A DNA stretch of 43,095 bases from Rhodovibrionaceae bacterium (GCA_028285215.1 JANQPZ010000011.1:1-43095), one strand, 5' to 3'; counted from the stretch's first letter, positions 7,941 through 16,787 are shown. Numbers and translations are program-made. Notes: a model not told the origin generated them from the sequence alone.

Positions 7941-8861
7941 CTATTGCGCGGCGACGTCCTGCAGCAGTCCGGCGCGTTGCAACACGGCGTCGAGACGGGG
8001 CTCGAGCTCCGGCGCTGCGGGCATCATCGGCAGGCGGTGGGTGTTCTTGGGAAGCTGACCCAGCCGCCGCATCATGTACTTGATGGCAATCGGGTTGGTG
8101 TCGAAGAAAACCGCCTTGTTCAGCTCCCAGAGCTTGAAATGCAGCGCCCGTCCGCGCGCCATGTCGCCGGCCGCCGTCGCCTCGTAGAGCTCGGCGACCG
8201 CCTCCGGCCAGACGTTGCCGACCGCGTTCATCATGCCCGCGGCGCCGATGCAGAGCATGGGAAAGCTCAGCTCCTCAAGGCCGACGAAGATGCGGAACTC
8301 CTCGCCGAAGGTCCGCAGCATCTCGCTGACCAGGGCCAGCTCGATGACGGCATGCTTGATGCCGACGAAATCCTCCGAAGCGCTTGCGACCTCCTGCAGC
8401 GTCTCCAGGGTCACCGAGACCGCCGTGCGGCCGGGGATGTGGTAGATCATCCAGGGTTTGTCGGTGCGCTTGGCCAGCTCCCTGTAGTAGGCAACCAGGC
8501 CGCGCTGCGGCGGGCGGATGTAATAGGGCGTGACGATCAGCAGTGCATCCGCCCCGGCGTTGCTGGCATGCTCGGTGAGTGCCGCCGACTCCGCAAAACT
8601 CTGCGAGCCGGTCGCCGCCACCACGGGCACGCGCCCGGCGGCCGCCTCGATCCCCACGTCGACGAGCTTGTTGCGCTCCTCGACCGTCAGGGTCGAAGGC
8701 TCCGAGGTCGTGCCGTTGACCACGATTCCGTGGGTGCCGGCCGCGATCTGCTGATCCACGAGTGCCGCGTAGGCGTCGTAGTCCACGGCACCCGCGTCCG
8801 AAAAGGGCGTCACCAGCGGCGGGTAGCTGCCGCGCAGGAAGCTCTTGTCCAGCGATCTCAT
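7941..8861 (-). CDS. DapA-family (dihydrodipicolinate synthase / N-acetylneuraminate lyase) aldolase
   Basis: Class I aldolase of the DapA family, 306 residues, TIM barrel. The Schiff-base Lys169 sits in FVGIKHAV, Tyr140 and Arg145 in IYHIPGRT, and the substrate loop reads NGTTSEPST where biosynthetic DapA has GTTGE. The family covers DapA itself, keto-acid lyases and hydratase-aldolases that split ring-cleavage products. As the last gene of a catabolic operon with a bicupin dioxygenase, a degradative lyase role making pyruvate is more likely than lysine synthesis. That is inference. ATG 8861 overlaps the preceding stop (ATGA), and GGGAG lies 8 nt before it. The longer open frame upstream is a shadow inside the cupin gene. 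Confidence 0.9.
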   Translation of the reverse strand: MRSLDKSFLRGSYPPLVTPFSDAGAVDYDAYAALVDQQIAAGTHGIVVNGTTSEPSTLTVEERNKLVDVGIEAAAGRVPVVAATGSQSFAESAALTEHASNAGADALLIVTPYYIRPPQRGLVAYYRELAKRTDKPWMIYHIPGRTAVSVTLETLQEVASASEDFVGIKHAVIELALVSEMLRTFGEEFRIFVGLEELSFPMLCIGAAGMMNAVGNVWPEAVAELYEATAAGDMARGRALHFKLWELNKAVFFDTNPIAIKYMMRRLGQLPKNTHRLPMMPAAPELEPRLDAVLQRAGLLQDVAAQ

Positions 8862-9982
8862 TCGGCCGCTCCCGCCAACTTCCGGTTGGTGCCGAAGCCC
8901 GGCTGGCTGCCCAGGATCGAGGCCGGCAGCTTGAGGTCCTCCTGCCACAGCAGGGATTCCATCCAGATGTTCAGCGGCTGATCCTGAACGGTGAGTTCGT
9001 AGACGTAGTCGTCGTAGCTGGCGTGGTTGTGAACGGCCCAGCCCGGCGCCGAGAGCATCAGGTCGCCGGCCTTCCACTCCAGCACTTCGCCTTCGACCGT
9101 GCTCCGACCGCTGCCGCTGAAATAGTAGTTGATGGCTGCCGAAACGTGGCGATGCGGGCGATCGACGATCTTCGGCGGGCGGATCGTCATGGTGGCGAAG
9201 AAGCTGGGGGTGGTGCCGTTGGTTCGCTCGGTCCGCGGGTTGTAGAGCAAATAAAGACGGCGGCCGACGTAGTCCTTGCCCAGAGCCTCCAGCTTGTCGA
9301 TGTTCTCCTTCACCAGCTCCCAGGGCCAGTGCAGCACGGGCGACGGGACCGACGCGGGATTGATCAGCGTCTCATAAGGCATCAGCCAGGCCCCGTCGTC
9401 GGTGAGCTGGAAGGTGCCGTAGGGACTCGCGCGCCTGGGATCCTCCCGGCCCTTCTCCTCGCCGTAGTCGTAGCCCTCGCCGTCGACCGCCCGAATGTCC
9501 GTCGGTGCGTTCTCCTCCGCAAGGTAGACGTTCATCTTGTCCAGCAGGGCGGCGTTGGAATAGGTCAGCCGCACCTGCAGATCGCTGGTGTCGTTGACAT
9601 GCCAGTAGGTCACGTAGGAGGGATGATTCCAGACGTCGTACTGTCCGAAGTCCACACGCTTGCCGCCGGAGATCGAATGGCCGCCGCCGCGGATGCAGAA
9701 GTTCACCTCGGTCGCGTTGTGGCGGAAGGGCGCGGTCTTCTCGCCCGGCTTCAGGACGTCGAGGCTGACGCGGATACCCGGCGCCAGACCGAGCCCCGGC
9801 GCCTTCGAGCGCGGATGCACGATCCAGGACTGGCGGCGGCCGTTCGCCGGCATCGGCAGGTCGGCCAGACGCTCGATCTCCGCGTCGATCGCCTCCTTCG
9901 AGATCACCGTGGCGGGCCAGAAATCCAGCGGCTGCTGGTGATCGGCGCCCGCCTTGTCCACGAAAAACCCATTGCTGCTCAT
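8858..9982 (-). CDS. Bicupin ring-cleavage dioxygenase-like protein (gentisate 1,2-dioxygenase family)
   Basis: Double-cupin protein, 374 residues, length and layout as in gentisate, salicylate and 1-hydroxy-2-naphthoate dioxygenases, which open aromatic rings with Fe(II). Cupin 1 (about 70-145) reads PFRHNATEVNF, with Phe86 where the first His of the HxH motif is expected and His128 later in VTYWHVN. Cupin 2 (about 262-335) has the full set: His277 and His279 in RPHRHVSAAI, then PGWAVHNHAS. The metal is therefore likely to sit in the C-terminal cupin. ATG 9982 has GGGAGGAG 6 nt upstream. It is third in a four-gene operon, and its stop overlaps the DapA-like start. The exact substrate is unknown. 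Confidence 0.85.
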   Translation of the reverse strand: MSSNGFFVDKAGADHQQPLDFWPATVISKEAIDAEIERLADLPMPANGRRQSWIVHPRSKAPGLGLAPGIRVSLDVLKPGEKTAPFRHNATEVNFCIRGGGHSISGGKRVDFGQYDVWNHPSYVTYWHVNDTSDLQVRLTYSNAALLDKMNVYLAEENAPTDIRAVDGEGYDYGEEKGREDPRRASPYGTFQLTDDGAWLMPYETLINPASVPSPVLHWPWELVKENIDKLEALGKDYVGRRLYLLYNPRTERTNGTTPSFFATMTIRPPKIVDRPHRHVSAAINYYFSGSGRSTVEGEVLEWKAGDLMLSAPGWAVHNHASYDDYVYELTVQDQPLNIWMESLLWQEDLKLPASILGSQPGFGTNRKLAGAAE

Positions 9983-10019
9983 CTGAGCTCCTCCCTCGTC
10001 GTCTGACCTTCCGGGCCGC

Positions 10020-11027
10020 TCAGGCGGCGCGCGTCAGGCGCGGTTTCACTTTCGTCGGATGCGGGACATGGCGGCCCAATCCCTGCACCTCGGCCTCGTG
10101 CAGCACCGCCAGCCCCACCGCCAGGTCGGAAATGCCCATGCCCATGGCCTTGAACAGAGTCAGGTCCGCAGCGGCCGGACGGCCTGCACCCTCGGCCACG
10201 ATCTCGGAAAGCGGCCGAGCGGCCTGCCAAGCCGCGTCGTCGTCGCCGAAGCATGTGCGGAACTCCTTCGACAGGCGCCGCACCGACGCCACGCTGTCGA
10301 CGCCGATGGCGCCGCAGCGTGCGAAGACGTCCTGGCTGAACTCCTCGCGTTCGGGCGAGATCGCGCCGACGGCATTGAGGTGCGTGCCGTGTGCCAGCTC
10401 GGCAGACCCGACGATGGGAGCCCGCGCCCGGGTCACCAGGGTCACGACATCGGCATCGGCGACGCAGGCCGCGGCGGTCTCCACCGCCGCCACCTCGACC
10501 CTCAGGCCGGCGTTCCGAACACTCTCGGCAAACCCCTTGCGTCGCTCGGCGTCGCGACCGAACACACGGACCTCCGAAATCGGGCGCACGGCGCAAACGG
10601 CGGCAACCTGCGTCAGCGCCTGTTTGCCTGTACCGACCTGACCGAGCACGGCGGCATCGGGCCGCGCCATCCAGCGCGTGGCCACGCCCGTAACGGCGGC
10701 GGTGCGCATCTGCCCGAGCGCAAAGGCCTCGATCACAGCACGCAGCCGCCCGGTCTCCGAGTTCCAGATCAACAGCAGCGGCGTCGCGCCGCCCGCCGTA
10801 TGCGCCCAGGTCTTGGTGCCCACGACCTGCTCGCCCTCGATCGTGGCGCCGATGGCATGCAGCGTGTGACCGCCGCCCCAGAGAACCTGGGTCTTTTCCA
10901 TGTTCATGGCGCGGCCCTGTGCCTGCAGCGCCAACCCGTACTCCAGAGCGTCGATCGCATCCGGCAGACTGATCGCCTGCACCACATCGGCCTCGCTGAC
11001 CCAGAGCGTGAAGTTCTCGGCGCTCAT
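10020..11027 (-). CDS. Ornithine cyclodeaminase / mu-crystallin family protein
   Basis: NAD(P)-binding protein of the OCD/mu-crystallin family, 335 residues. Members convert ornithine to proline, reduce imines, or dehydrogenate amino acids. Visible features are Lys72 in VVGTKTWAH, Arg108 in GQMRTAAVTG, the Rossmann turn GQVGTGKQALTQ at 129-140, and Asp244 in GVDSVASVRR. In ornithine cyclodeaminase the equivalents of these residues contact substrate. In an operon with ring-cleavage genes, imine reduction or deamination of a nitrogen-bearing intermediate is plausible but unproven. Its ATG overlaps the stop of the CMD-like gene by 4 nt, and 37 nt separate it from the cupin gene. Confidence 0.9.
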   Translation of the reverse strand: MSAENFTLWVSEADVVQAISLPDAIDALEYGLALQAQGRAMNMEKTQVLWGGGHTLHAIGATIEGEQVVGTKTWAHTAGGATPLLLIWNSETGRLRAVIEAFALGQMRTAAVTGVATRWMARPDAAVLGQVGTGKQALTQVAAVCAVRPISEVRVFGRDAERRKGFAESVRNAGLRVEVAAVETAAACVADADVVTLVTRARAPIVGSAELAHGTHLNAVGAISPEREEFSQDVFARCGAIGVDSVASVRRLSKEFRTCFGDDDAAWQAARPLSEIVAEGAGRPAAADLTLFKAMGMGISDLAVGLAVLHEAEVQGLGRHVPHPTKVKPRLTRAA

Positions 11028-11605
11028 CCTGTGAATCCGTCCTCGAAGATGGAGGGCACCGGCGGCTCCAGTGCCAGCGTGTTGACGATCAAGGCGTGCA
11101 CCAGATAGCGCCCCGCCACCATCATCACCGCGACGGCCTGCCGGTGGCCGAGCCGTTCCACGAGACGCTCGAAGGCGACCTGCGCCGCCTCCGAGCGGCC
11201 ATGCGATGCCAGCGCGGCGAGCAGGTAGCGCTGCACCGCCCGCTCGGCGTCGGAAAGAGATCGAGCCCCCGCGGGCAAGGCCTCATCAGGATTCAGACGC
11301 TCGACCGCCTCGACCCAGTCGCGACCGAGTCCGAGCCGCACAGAGAGGCGCTCATGCTGATTGCGCTCGTAGGCGTTGCCGAGATGAACCGCACAGGTCA
11401 GAGCGATCACCTCGACCAACTCTTTGGGCAGATCCGACTTGGCGCTTTCGGTGAAGGCCACGAAGGCTTCGAGTGCCCGGGGCTGATGACCGGCCACCCG
11501 GAAAAACTCACCGAGATAGCCCAAGCGCTCGACGCGCGGGCCCAGCGCCGCCGCCAAGCCACCGGGCATGTCCTGCAGATCCAGTCGCGGAATAGCTTTA
11601 CTCAT
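11024..11605 (-). CDS. Carboxymuconolactone decarboxylase (CMD/AhpD-fold) family protein
   Basis: All-helical CMD-fold protein, 193 residues, first gene of the leftward catabolic operon. The core reads PKELVEVIALTCAVHLGNAYERNQHE. Cys71, Glu80 and His84 fit the E-x-C-x-H pattern of the CMD domain, and there is only one Cys rather than the CxxC of peroxidase-coupled AhpD. Relatives act as decarboxylases in protocatechuate breakdown or as hydroperoxide-linked reductants. Which applies here cannot be told. ATG 11605 lacks a strong ribosome site. A 20-bp palindrome lies 20 nt upstream. Its stop overlaps the next gene (ATGA). Confidence 0.85.
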   Translation of the reverse strand: MSKAIPRLDLQDMPGGLAAALGPRVERLGYLGEFFRVAGHQPRALEAFVAFTESAKSDLPKELVEVIALTCAVHLGNAYERNQHERLSVRLGLGRDWVEAVERLNPDEALPAGARSLSDAERAVQRYLLAALASHGRSEAAQVAFERLVERLGHRQAVAVMMVAGRYLVHALIVNTLALEPPVPSIFEDGFTG

Positions 11606-11871
11606 GAGAGGCTTTCTAATTTTTCTATTCGCACTTTAGCGAATAAACTTCTCCTATCCAAGCGCTAAGGCTCTTCGGTTTTTCAAGTCATATCACACTG
11701 ATAATAAATAATATTTATAGGTTTTATGGAAAGTATTTCAATCGGATAATCCTCTTGTGATCGACATAATCTACATATATCGTTCACTTACGAGCAAAAT
11801 CTGCCGACACCCCACTCAAGGGCGCGACGACAAGACGCCACGGCAGTCGAGAAACATTGGGAGGAATCGAA
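11606..11871. promoter_or_regulatory. Divergent AT-rich promoter region between catabolic operon and TRAP operon
   Basis: 266 bases that control both the leftward CMD-OCD-cupin-DapA operon and the rightward TAXI-TRAP genes. About 11690-11790 is strikingly AT-rich, including ATAAAT (11704-11709) / ATTTAT (11713-11718). It contains the operator-like palindrome listed separately. A GGGAGGA ribosome site ends it. Confidence 0.6.
11626..11645. promoter_or_regulatory. Palindromic operator candidate upstream of the CMD-first operon
   Basis: Perfect inverted repeat TATTCGC, spacer ACTTTA, GCGAATA, in the leader or promoter of the leftward operon. Size and symmetry fit a MarR-type site, and the MarR gene at 14853-15347 is the obvious candidate regulator. 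The right arm and flank (TTAGCGAATAA) resemble TTAGCGAACAA at 18554-18564, upstream of the M29-like gene. Confidence 0.55.
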
Positions 11872-12855
11872 ATGCGCAAGTTCGCGATCGCGGCGACAGT
11901 GGCGGTCCTTGGCCTCATGGCACCGCCGGCATCTGCCGAGAGCTACAATCTCACCGTTGCAGGGGCCTCCCCCGGCGGCCTCTGGTCGCTTCTAGGGGCG
12001 GGCCTCGACGCGGCGGTCAAGGCAGCTCACCCCGGATCGACGGTCACCTACCAGACCTCCGGCGGCGGCCTGGCAAACGTTGCCGTGCTTCAACGCAAAG
12101 ACGCGGACATGGGCATCGTGCACGATGCGGAACTGCAGGTCGCAAAACAGGGAAGCGCGCCCTTCAGCGAACCGGTCGAGGACCTGCGGGTCCTGAGCTA
12201 TCTCTATACCTGGGCGCCCATGCAACCGGTGATCCGAGCCGACTTCGCCAAGGAACACGGCATCGACACCTTTGCCGATCTGGCCGCCCGGCAGGTTCCG
12301 GTGCGCGTGGCCATCAACAAGCGCGGCAACATCGCCTCCGAGGTGGCGCTGGCCATGCTGGAAGCGATCGGCGCCGGTCCCGACGAGATCGAGGCCTGGG
12401 GCGGCGACGTGATCTATGCCGCTTCGGGCGAACAGGCGACGCTGATGCAGGACCGCCGGGTCGACATGACCCTCAACTCGATCTTCGTGCGGCACCGTTC
12501 CATCATGCAGCAGGCCGATGCCATCGACCTGAAGCTTCTGCCGATCGCGCCGGAAACGCAGACGGCGGTCAACGAGCGCACCGGAACCGGCGATTTCGTC
12601 ATTCCGGGCGGCAGCTACGACTGGGCGCCCGACGACACGCCGACGGTGACTCTGGGAGCCGCCCTGGTGGTGCGGGCCGATATGGACGAGCAGACGGCCT
12701 ACAACCTGACCAAGGCGCTGTTCGAGAACCATGACAAGATTGCCGGCGTGCACAAGGCCATGAACGCCCTGACGCCGGAGATCATGGCCGCCCAGACGGT
12801 CGTCCCCTATCACGCAGGCGCCCGGCGCTATCTCTCCGAAGCCGGCCTGATGTGA
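11872..12855 (+). CDS. TAXI-family TRAP transporter solute-binding protein (system 1)
   Basis: Periplasmic substrate-binding component of a tripartite TRAP transporter, TAXI type, 327 residues. A cleavable signal peptide is seen (MRKFAIAATVAVLGLMAPPA, then SAE, with the cut probably after ASA). The mature part begins YNLTVAGASPGGLWSLLGAG, the family's usual start, and has TSGGGLANVAVLQRKDADMG. ATG 11872 is chosen over an in-frame start 15 nt earlier because GGGAGGA lies 6 nt before it. The fused permease follows after 7 nt. TAXI systems typically import organic acids, and co-location with dioxygenase genes suggests an aromatic acid. Confidence 0.93.
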   Translation: MRKFAIAATVAVLGLMAPPASAESYNLTVAGASPGGLWSLLGAGLDAAVKAAHPGSTVTYQTSGGGLANVAVLQRKDADMGIVHDAELQVAKQGSAPFSEPVEDLRVLSYLYTWAPMQPVIRADFAKEHGIDTFADLAARQVPVRVAINKRGNIASEVALAMLEAIGAGPDEIEAWGGDVIYAASGEQATLMQDRRVDMTLNSIFVRHRSIMQQADAIDLKLLPIAPETQTAVNERTGTGDFVIPGGSYDWAPDDTPTVTLGAALVVRADMDEQTAYNLTKALFENHDKIAGVHKAMNALTPEIMAAQTVVPYHAGARRYLSEAGLM

Positions 12856-12862
12856 GGCCGAG

Positions 12863-14824
12863 GTGGCGCTTGCGACCATCGAGGTAAGGCGCACGCTGGC
12901 CGGGTTCGCGTCCTCCGGCCAGCGGCGCAAGCTTCCGGGACCGCTGGGTCGCGTGGTGCATGGCTTCGCGGCCCTGATTGCGATTGCGGTGATCTATACG
13001 ACGACCATCGTGTTCGTCGATCTCTTCGCCATGACGATCGTGTTCCTCGCCGCCATGCTGGCGCTGGTGTTCCTCACGGTGGGCGCCACACCCGACAGCC
13101 CGACCGACCGTCCCTCTGCCGTCGACTGGCTGTTTGCGCTCACCGCGCTGGCGGTCGGCGCCTACTTTCTGATCGAGAGCGAGCGGATCATCACGCGGAT
13201 CACGCTGCTGCATCCGCTGACCGGTCTCGACATGGTCTTCGCGCCGGCGCTGCTGATCCTGACGCTGGAGGCAACGCGCCGCACCGTCGGCATGGGGCTG
13301 ACGACGATCGTCGCCATCTTTCTGGCCTACAATCTCTGGGGTCACTGGCTGCCCGGCAAGCTGAGCCACGGCGAGATCAGCTTCAACCACTTCCTCGACA
13401 TCATGATGTTCACCACGGACGGCCTGTTCGGCGTGCCGATCCGGGTGGCCGCGACCTACGCCTTCCTCTTCGTGCTGTTCGGCACCTTCCTGGCGAAGGC
13501 CGGCGGCGCCGAGTTCTTCTACAACTTCGCCGCCGCGGTCGCCGGACGACGCCCGGGCGGGCCCGCGAAGATCGCCGTGGTCTCCTCCGGGCTCTACGGA
13601 ACGCTGTCCGGCAGCCCGACCTCGGACGTGGTCACCACCGGCTCGATCACCATCCCGATCATGCAGCGCCTCGGCTACTCGAAACGCCTGGCCGGCGGCG
13701 TCGAGGTCGCGGCCTCCACCGGCGGCAGTCTGCTGCCGCCGGTGATGGGCTCGGCCGCCTTCATCATGGCCGAGTTCACCGGCATCGAGTACCGCGAGAT
13801 CGTGATCGCCGGCCTGGTCCCGGCCTTGCTGTTCTACATCTGCGTCTACACCCAGGTGCATCTGCGCTCGCTCAAGCTGGGCCTGCGGGGGCTGCCGGGG
13901 GACGAGCTGCCGGTGCTGACCGCGACCCTGAAGAACGGCGGGCTGTTCCTGGTGCCGCTGGTGGCCATGACGATCGCGCTCCTGATGGGCTACTCGCCCA
14001 CCTACGTCGCCGTCTTCGCCACGGCCACGGTGCTGGCCGTTTCCCTGGTCCGTCCTTCGACCCGCATGGGCCTGCTGAAGATCTGGGACGCCCTCGGCGA
14101 GACCACGCTGCGCATGGTTTCGGTGGTCGCGGCCTGTGCCGCCGCCGGCCTGGTGATCGGCGGCATCTCCATGACCGGCCTGGCCAACAAGTTCGCGGAC
14201 CTGGTGTTCCTGCTGGCCGGCGACAGCGCCGCCCTGGCGCTGGTGATCGCGGCGGCCCTGTCGATCCTTCTCGGCATGGGGATGCCGACACCCTCGGCCT
14301 TCATCCTGGCCGCCGTCCTGGTGGGGCCGACGCTGCTCGAGATGGGGTTCAGCCTGCTGCAGGCGAACCTGTTTCTGCTCTACTTCGCCGTCCTTTCAGC
14401 CATGACGCCGCCGGTCGCCGTGGCCGCCTTCGCGGCGGCGGCCATCGCCGATGCCAATCCGCTGCACATCGCCTTCACCGCGGTGCGACTGGCCATCACC
14501 GCCTTCATCGTGCCCTTCGCCTTCATCTATGGCGACGGTCTGCTGCTGCAGGGCGACGCGCTCAACGTGGCCGTGGCCTGCACCACAGCGCTGGCCGGCG
14601 TGCTGATTCTCGCCGTGGCGGTCGAGGGTTACCTGAAGGGACCGCTGGGCCCGCTGCCGCGCCTGCTGTTCGCCGCGGCCGGCCTGCTGCTGATCGTGCC
14701 CACCATCGTCTCCGCAGCGGCAGCGCTGGGTCTTCTGATCCTGGCGCTGATCCTGACGCCCGGTCTCGTGGCCCACCTCACCGGACGGGCGAAGACGCCC
14801 GTTTCCCAAACAAACGCCGACTGA
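12863..14824 (+). CDS. TAXI-type TRAP transporter fused permease (DctQM), system 1
   Basis: Integral membrane part of the TRAP transporter, 653 residues, with the small (4-TM) and large (12-TM) subunits fused in one chain, as is usual for TAXI systems. Diagnostic stretches are GSPTSDVVTTGSITIPIMQR, STGGSLLPPVMGSAAFIMAE, LGMGMPTPSAFILAA and AMTPPVAVAAFAAAAIA. Start GTG 12863 sits 7 nt after the binding-protein stop, with GAGG in the overlap region. A C-terminal 100-residue hydrophobic extension (ALAGVLILAVAVEGYL onwards) follows the large-subunit core. It imports the ligand captured by the neighbouring TAXI protein using an ion gradient. Confidence 0.92.
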   Translation: MALATIEVRRTLAGFASSGQRRKLPGPLGRVVHGFAALIAIAVIYTTTIVFVDLFAMTIVFLAAMLALVFLTVGATPDSPTDRPSAVDWLFALTALAVGAYFLIESERIITRITLLHPLTGLDMVFAPALLILTLEATRRTVGMGLTTIVAIFLAYNLWGHWLPGKLSHGEISFNHFLDIMMFTTDGLFGVPIRVAATYAFLFVLFGTFLAKAGGAEFFYNFAAAVAGRRPGGPAKIAVVSSGLYGTLSGSPTSDVVTTGSITIPIMQRLGYSKRLAGGVEVAASTGGSLLPPVMGSAAFIMAEFTGIEYREIVIAGLVPALLFYICVYTQVHLRSLKLGLRGLPGDELPVLTATLKNGGLFLVPLVAMTIALLMGYSPTYVAVFATATVLAVSLVRPSTRMGLLKIWDALGETTLRMVSVVAACAAAGLVIGGISMTGLANKFADLVFLLAGDSAALALVIAAALSILLGMGMPTPSAFILAAVLVGPTLLEMGFSLLQANLFLLYFAVLSAMTPPVAVAAFAAAAIADANPLHIAFTAVRLAITAFIVPFAFIYGDGLLLQGDALNVAVACTTALAGVLILAVAVEGYLKGPLGPLPRLLFAAAGLLLIVPTIVSAAAALGLLILALILTPGLVAHLTGRAKTPVSQTNAD

Positions 14825-14852
14825 GAAAAGGGGGCGACCGACCGTGACCGCC

Positions 14853-15347
14853 TCAGCGGCGTTCGTTCTCTATCTGCTGCCGCAGTTCCTCCCGGATCGC
14901 CTTGAGGGACTGGCGCAAGGAGGCGACTTCGGCCGGCTGCAAGCTCGCGGCCGCCATCCGGTTCACCTCGATCGCATAGGGCAGCAGCTGCCGCTCCAAA
15001 GCCCGCCCCTCGCGGGTCAGAAAGACGTTGTACTTGCGCTTGTCCGACGGGTGCGGCTTGCGTTCGACGAGACCGCGCTTTTCCAGATCGTTCAGCGCGG
15101 TGACGGTCCGGGGGGTCATGATGCCCGCGCGCTTCGAGAGCTCCGCCTGGGTCAGGCCCTCCTGCTCCCAGAGAACGCGCAGGAAGAACCAGTGCCCCAT
15201 GGTGATGCCGCAGGTCTCGATCCGCGCCTGCAGCAGCCGCTGGAAGTAGCGATAGGTGTCGCGCAGCAGATAACCGATGCTGTCGTCCGGGTGAAGAACC
15301 GGCCGCGGCGTCTTTCGACGGGACGGCTTCTTTTCGGGTTCGCTCAT
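14853..15347 (-). CDS. MarR-family transcriptional regulator
   Basis: Winged-helix regulator, 164 residues from ATG 15347. The frame is open further upstream, but the extra residues look like shadow. The core shows GYLLRDTYRYFQRLLQARIE, the helix-turn-helix LTQAELSKRAGIMTPRTVT, ALNDLEKRGLVERKPHPSDK, and the wing RKYNVFLTREGRALERQL. MarR regulators often answer to aromatic acids and repress degradation genes. It sits between the TRAP permease and the divergent Rieske dioxygenase genes, so control of the Rieske and transport genes is likely. A hairpin repeat (15378-15395) and another (15490-15505) lie in its upstream region. Confidence 0.92.
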   Translation of the reverse strand: MSEPEKKPSRRKTPRPVLHPDDSIGYLLRDTYRYFQRLLQARIETCGITMGHWFFLRVLWEQEGLTQAELSKRAGIMTPRTVTALNDLEKRGLVERKPHPSDKRKYNVFLTREGRALERQLLPYAIEVNRMAAASLQPAEVASLRQSLKAIREELRQQIENERR

Positions 15348-15545
15348 CGCGCCTGCTCTGCTCTCGCTCTGATCCTGCGCTCCGGCCCTGGAGCGATGCC
15401 TCCAGCCTGCCTGCGCCTGGGTGCAGCGGCCTGGCAGCTCCATGACCGCTTTTCACAGAACAGCTCGAATCGAGGTGCGTCAACACCTTGCGGCCCGGAG
15501 GCCGCGAACTCGTTAAGCATCGAATGAAAGCAGAGGACCGCTGCA
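15348..15545. promoter_or_regulatory. Divergent MarR / Rieske dioxygenase promoter region
   Basis: 198 bases with two perfect inverted repeats: CGCTCC-GGCCCT-GGAGCG (15378-15395) and GCGGCC-CGGA-GGCCGC (15490-15505). The first is a possible MarR site or leader structure. The second lies about 40 nt before the dioxygenase start. A ribosome site AGAGGA ends it. No clear sigma-70 pair is visible. Confidence 0.45.
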
Positions 15546-16787
15546 ATGGATGAGATGGCCCCTTCGGCGACAGACCGCCGCTGGTCGGAGGAAGGGTACA
15601 GCCGTGTGCCCTACTGGCTCTATACCGACCAGGACATCTACGATCGCGAGCAAGGCCTGATCTTCCAGGGCCCCTTCTGGAGCTATGTGGCGCTCTCGGC
15701 GGAACTGGCGGAGCCCGGGGACTTCAAGCGGACCTTCATCGGCGACCGCTCGGTCGTGATCGTGCGCGACCAGGATGGGGAGATCCGGGGTTTCGAGAAT
15801 CGCTGCGCCCATCGCGGCGTGCAGTTCTGCCGCACCCACCGCGGCACGGCCAAGGACTTCATGTGTCCCTACCACCAGTGGACCTACGACCTGCGGGGCA
15901 ACCTGATCGGCGTGCCGTTCCGGCGCGGCGTCAAACGCCAGGGGGGCATGCCGGCAGACTTCGATCCCAAGAACCACGGCCTGCGCAAGCTGCGCACGGC
16001 CGAGCGGCACGGCGTCGTCTTCGCCAGCTTCGACCCGGCCGTGCCGCCGCTGGAGGCCTATCTGGGCGAGGCGATGCTCGGCTACTTCGACCGCGTCTTC
16101 GATGGCCGCAAGCTGAAGGTCCTGGGCTATCAGCGCCAGCGCACGCCGGCGAACTGGAAACTGATGTTCGAGAACATCAAGGACCCCTACCACGCCAGCC
16201 TGCTGCACGTGTTTCTGGTCACCTTCGGGCTGTTCCGGGCCGACAACGAGTCCAGCGTCGAGATGGATGCCACGGGCCGTCACGCCGTTCTGGTCTCGCG
16301 CAAGGGCGAGCAGAAGAAGACCGAAGATCTGTCCGACATGAAGAGCTTCCGCGAAGCCCTTCAGCTCAACGATCCCCGGCTGCTCGATCCCGTGCGCGAG
16401 TTTCCCGGCACGGCGACCGTGGTGATGCAGACGCTTTGGCCGAACCTGATCGTGCAGCAGCAGTCGAACACCTTGGCGATGCGTCAGCTCGTGACCCGCG
16501 GCCCCAACGCCTTCGACCTGATCTGGACCTACTTCGCCTATGCGGACGACGAGGAGGCAATGGTCACGCGCCGCCTGCGCCAGGCCAACCTGATGGGTCC
16601 CGCCGGCTACGTCTCGCTCGACGACAGCGAGGTCATGGAGTTCTCCCAGGTCGGCATTGCCCAGGCACCGCAGGCCAGCGGCGTCGTCGAGATGGGCGGA
16701 CACGACACGGAGGACACGCCGCACATGGTGACCGAGAGCGCGATCCGCGCCTTCTACAAGTACTACCGCGAGATCATGGGAGTCTGA
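15546..16787 (+). CDS. Aromatic ring-hydroxylating dioxygenase, Rieske alpha subunit
   Basis: Catalytic large subunit of a Rieske non-heme iron oxygenase, 413 residues. The [2Fe-2S] motif is complete: Cys87-x-His89, 17 residues, Cys107-x2-His110 (CAHRGVQF and MCPYHQWTYD). The mononuclear iron site is visible as Asp213-x2-His216-x4-His221 in ENIKDPYHASLLHVF, with a later carboxylate in VSLDDSEVMEF. It belongs with benzoate, anthranilate and salicylate-type alpha subunits. The substrate cannot be read from sequence. ATG 15546 has AGAGGA 8 nt upstream. The beta subunit starts 3 nt after its stop. No ferredoxin or reductase gene is in the window. Confidence 0.93.
   Translation: MDEMAPSATDRRWSEEGYSRVPYWLYTDQDIYDREQGLIFQGPFWSYVALSAELAEPGDFKRTFIGDRSVVIVRDQDGEIRGFENRCAHRGVQFCRTHRGTAKDFMCPYHQWTYDLRGNLIGVPFRRGVKRQGGMPADFDPKNHGLRKLRTAERHGVVFASFDPAVPPLEAYLGEAMLGYFDRVFDGRKLKVLGYQRQRTPANWKLMFENIKDPYHASLLHVFLVTFGLFRADNESSVEMDATGRHAVLVSRKGEQKKTEDLSDMKSFREALQLNDPRLLDPVREFPGTATVVMQTLWPNLIVQQQSNTLAMRQLVTRGPNAFDLIWTYFAYADDEEAMVTRRLRQANLMGPAGYVSLDDSEVMEFSQVGIAQAPQASGVVEMGGHDTEDTPHMVTESAIRAFYKYYREIMGV

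Noticed and set aside
11776-11795. TCGT-TCACTT-ACGA short palindrome upstream of the TAXI gene as a second operator
   Set aside because: Only 4-bp arms, and a weak match to the 11626-11645 palindrome. It could be chance.
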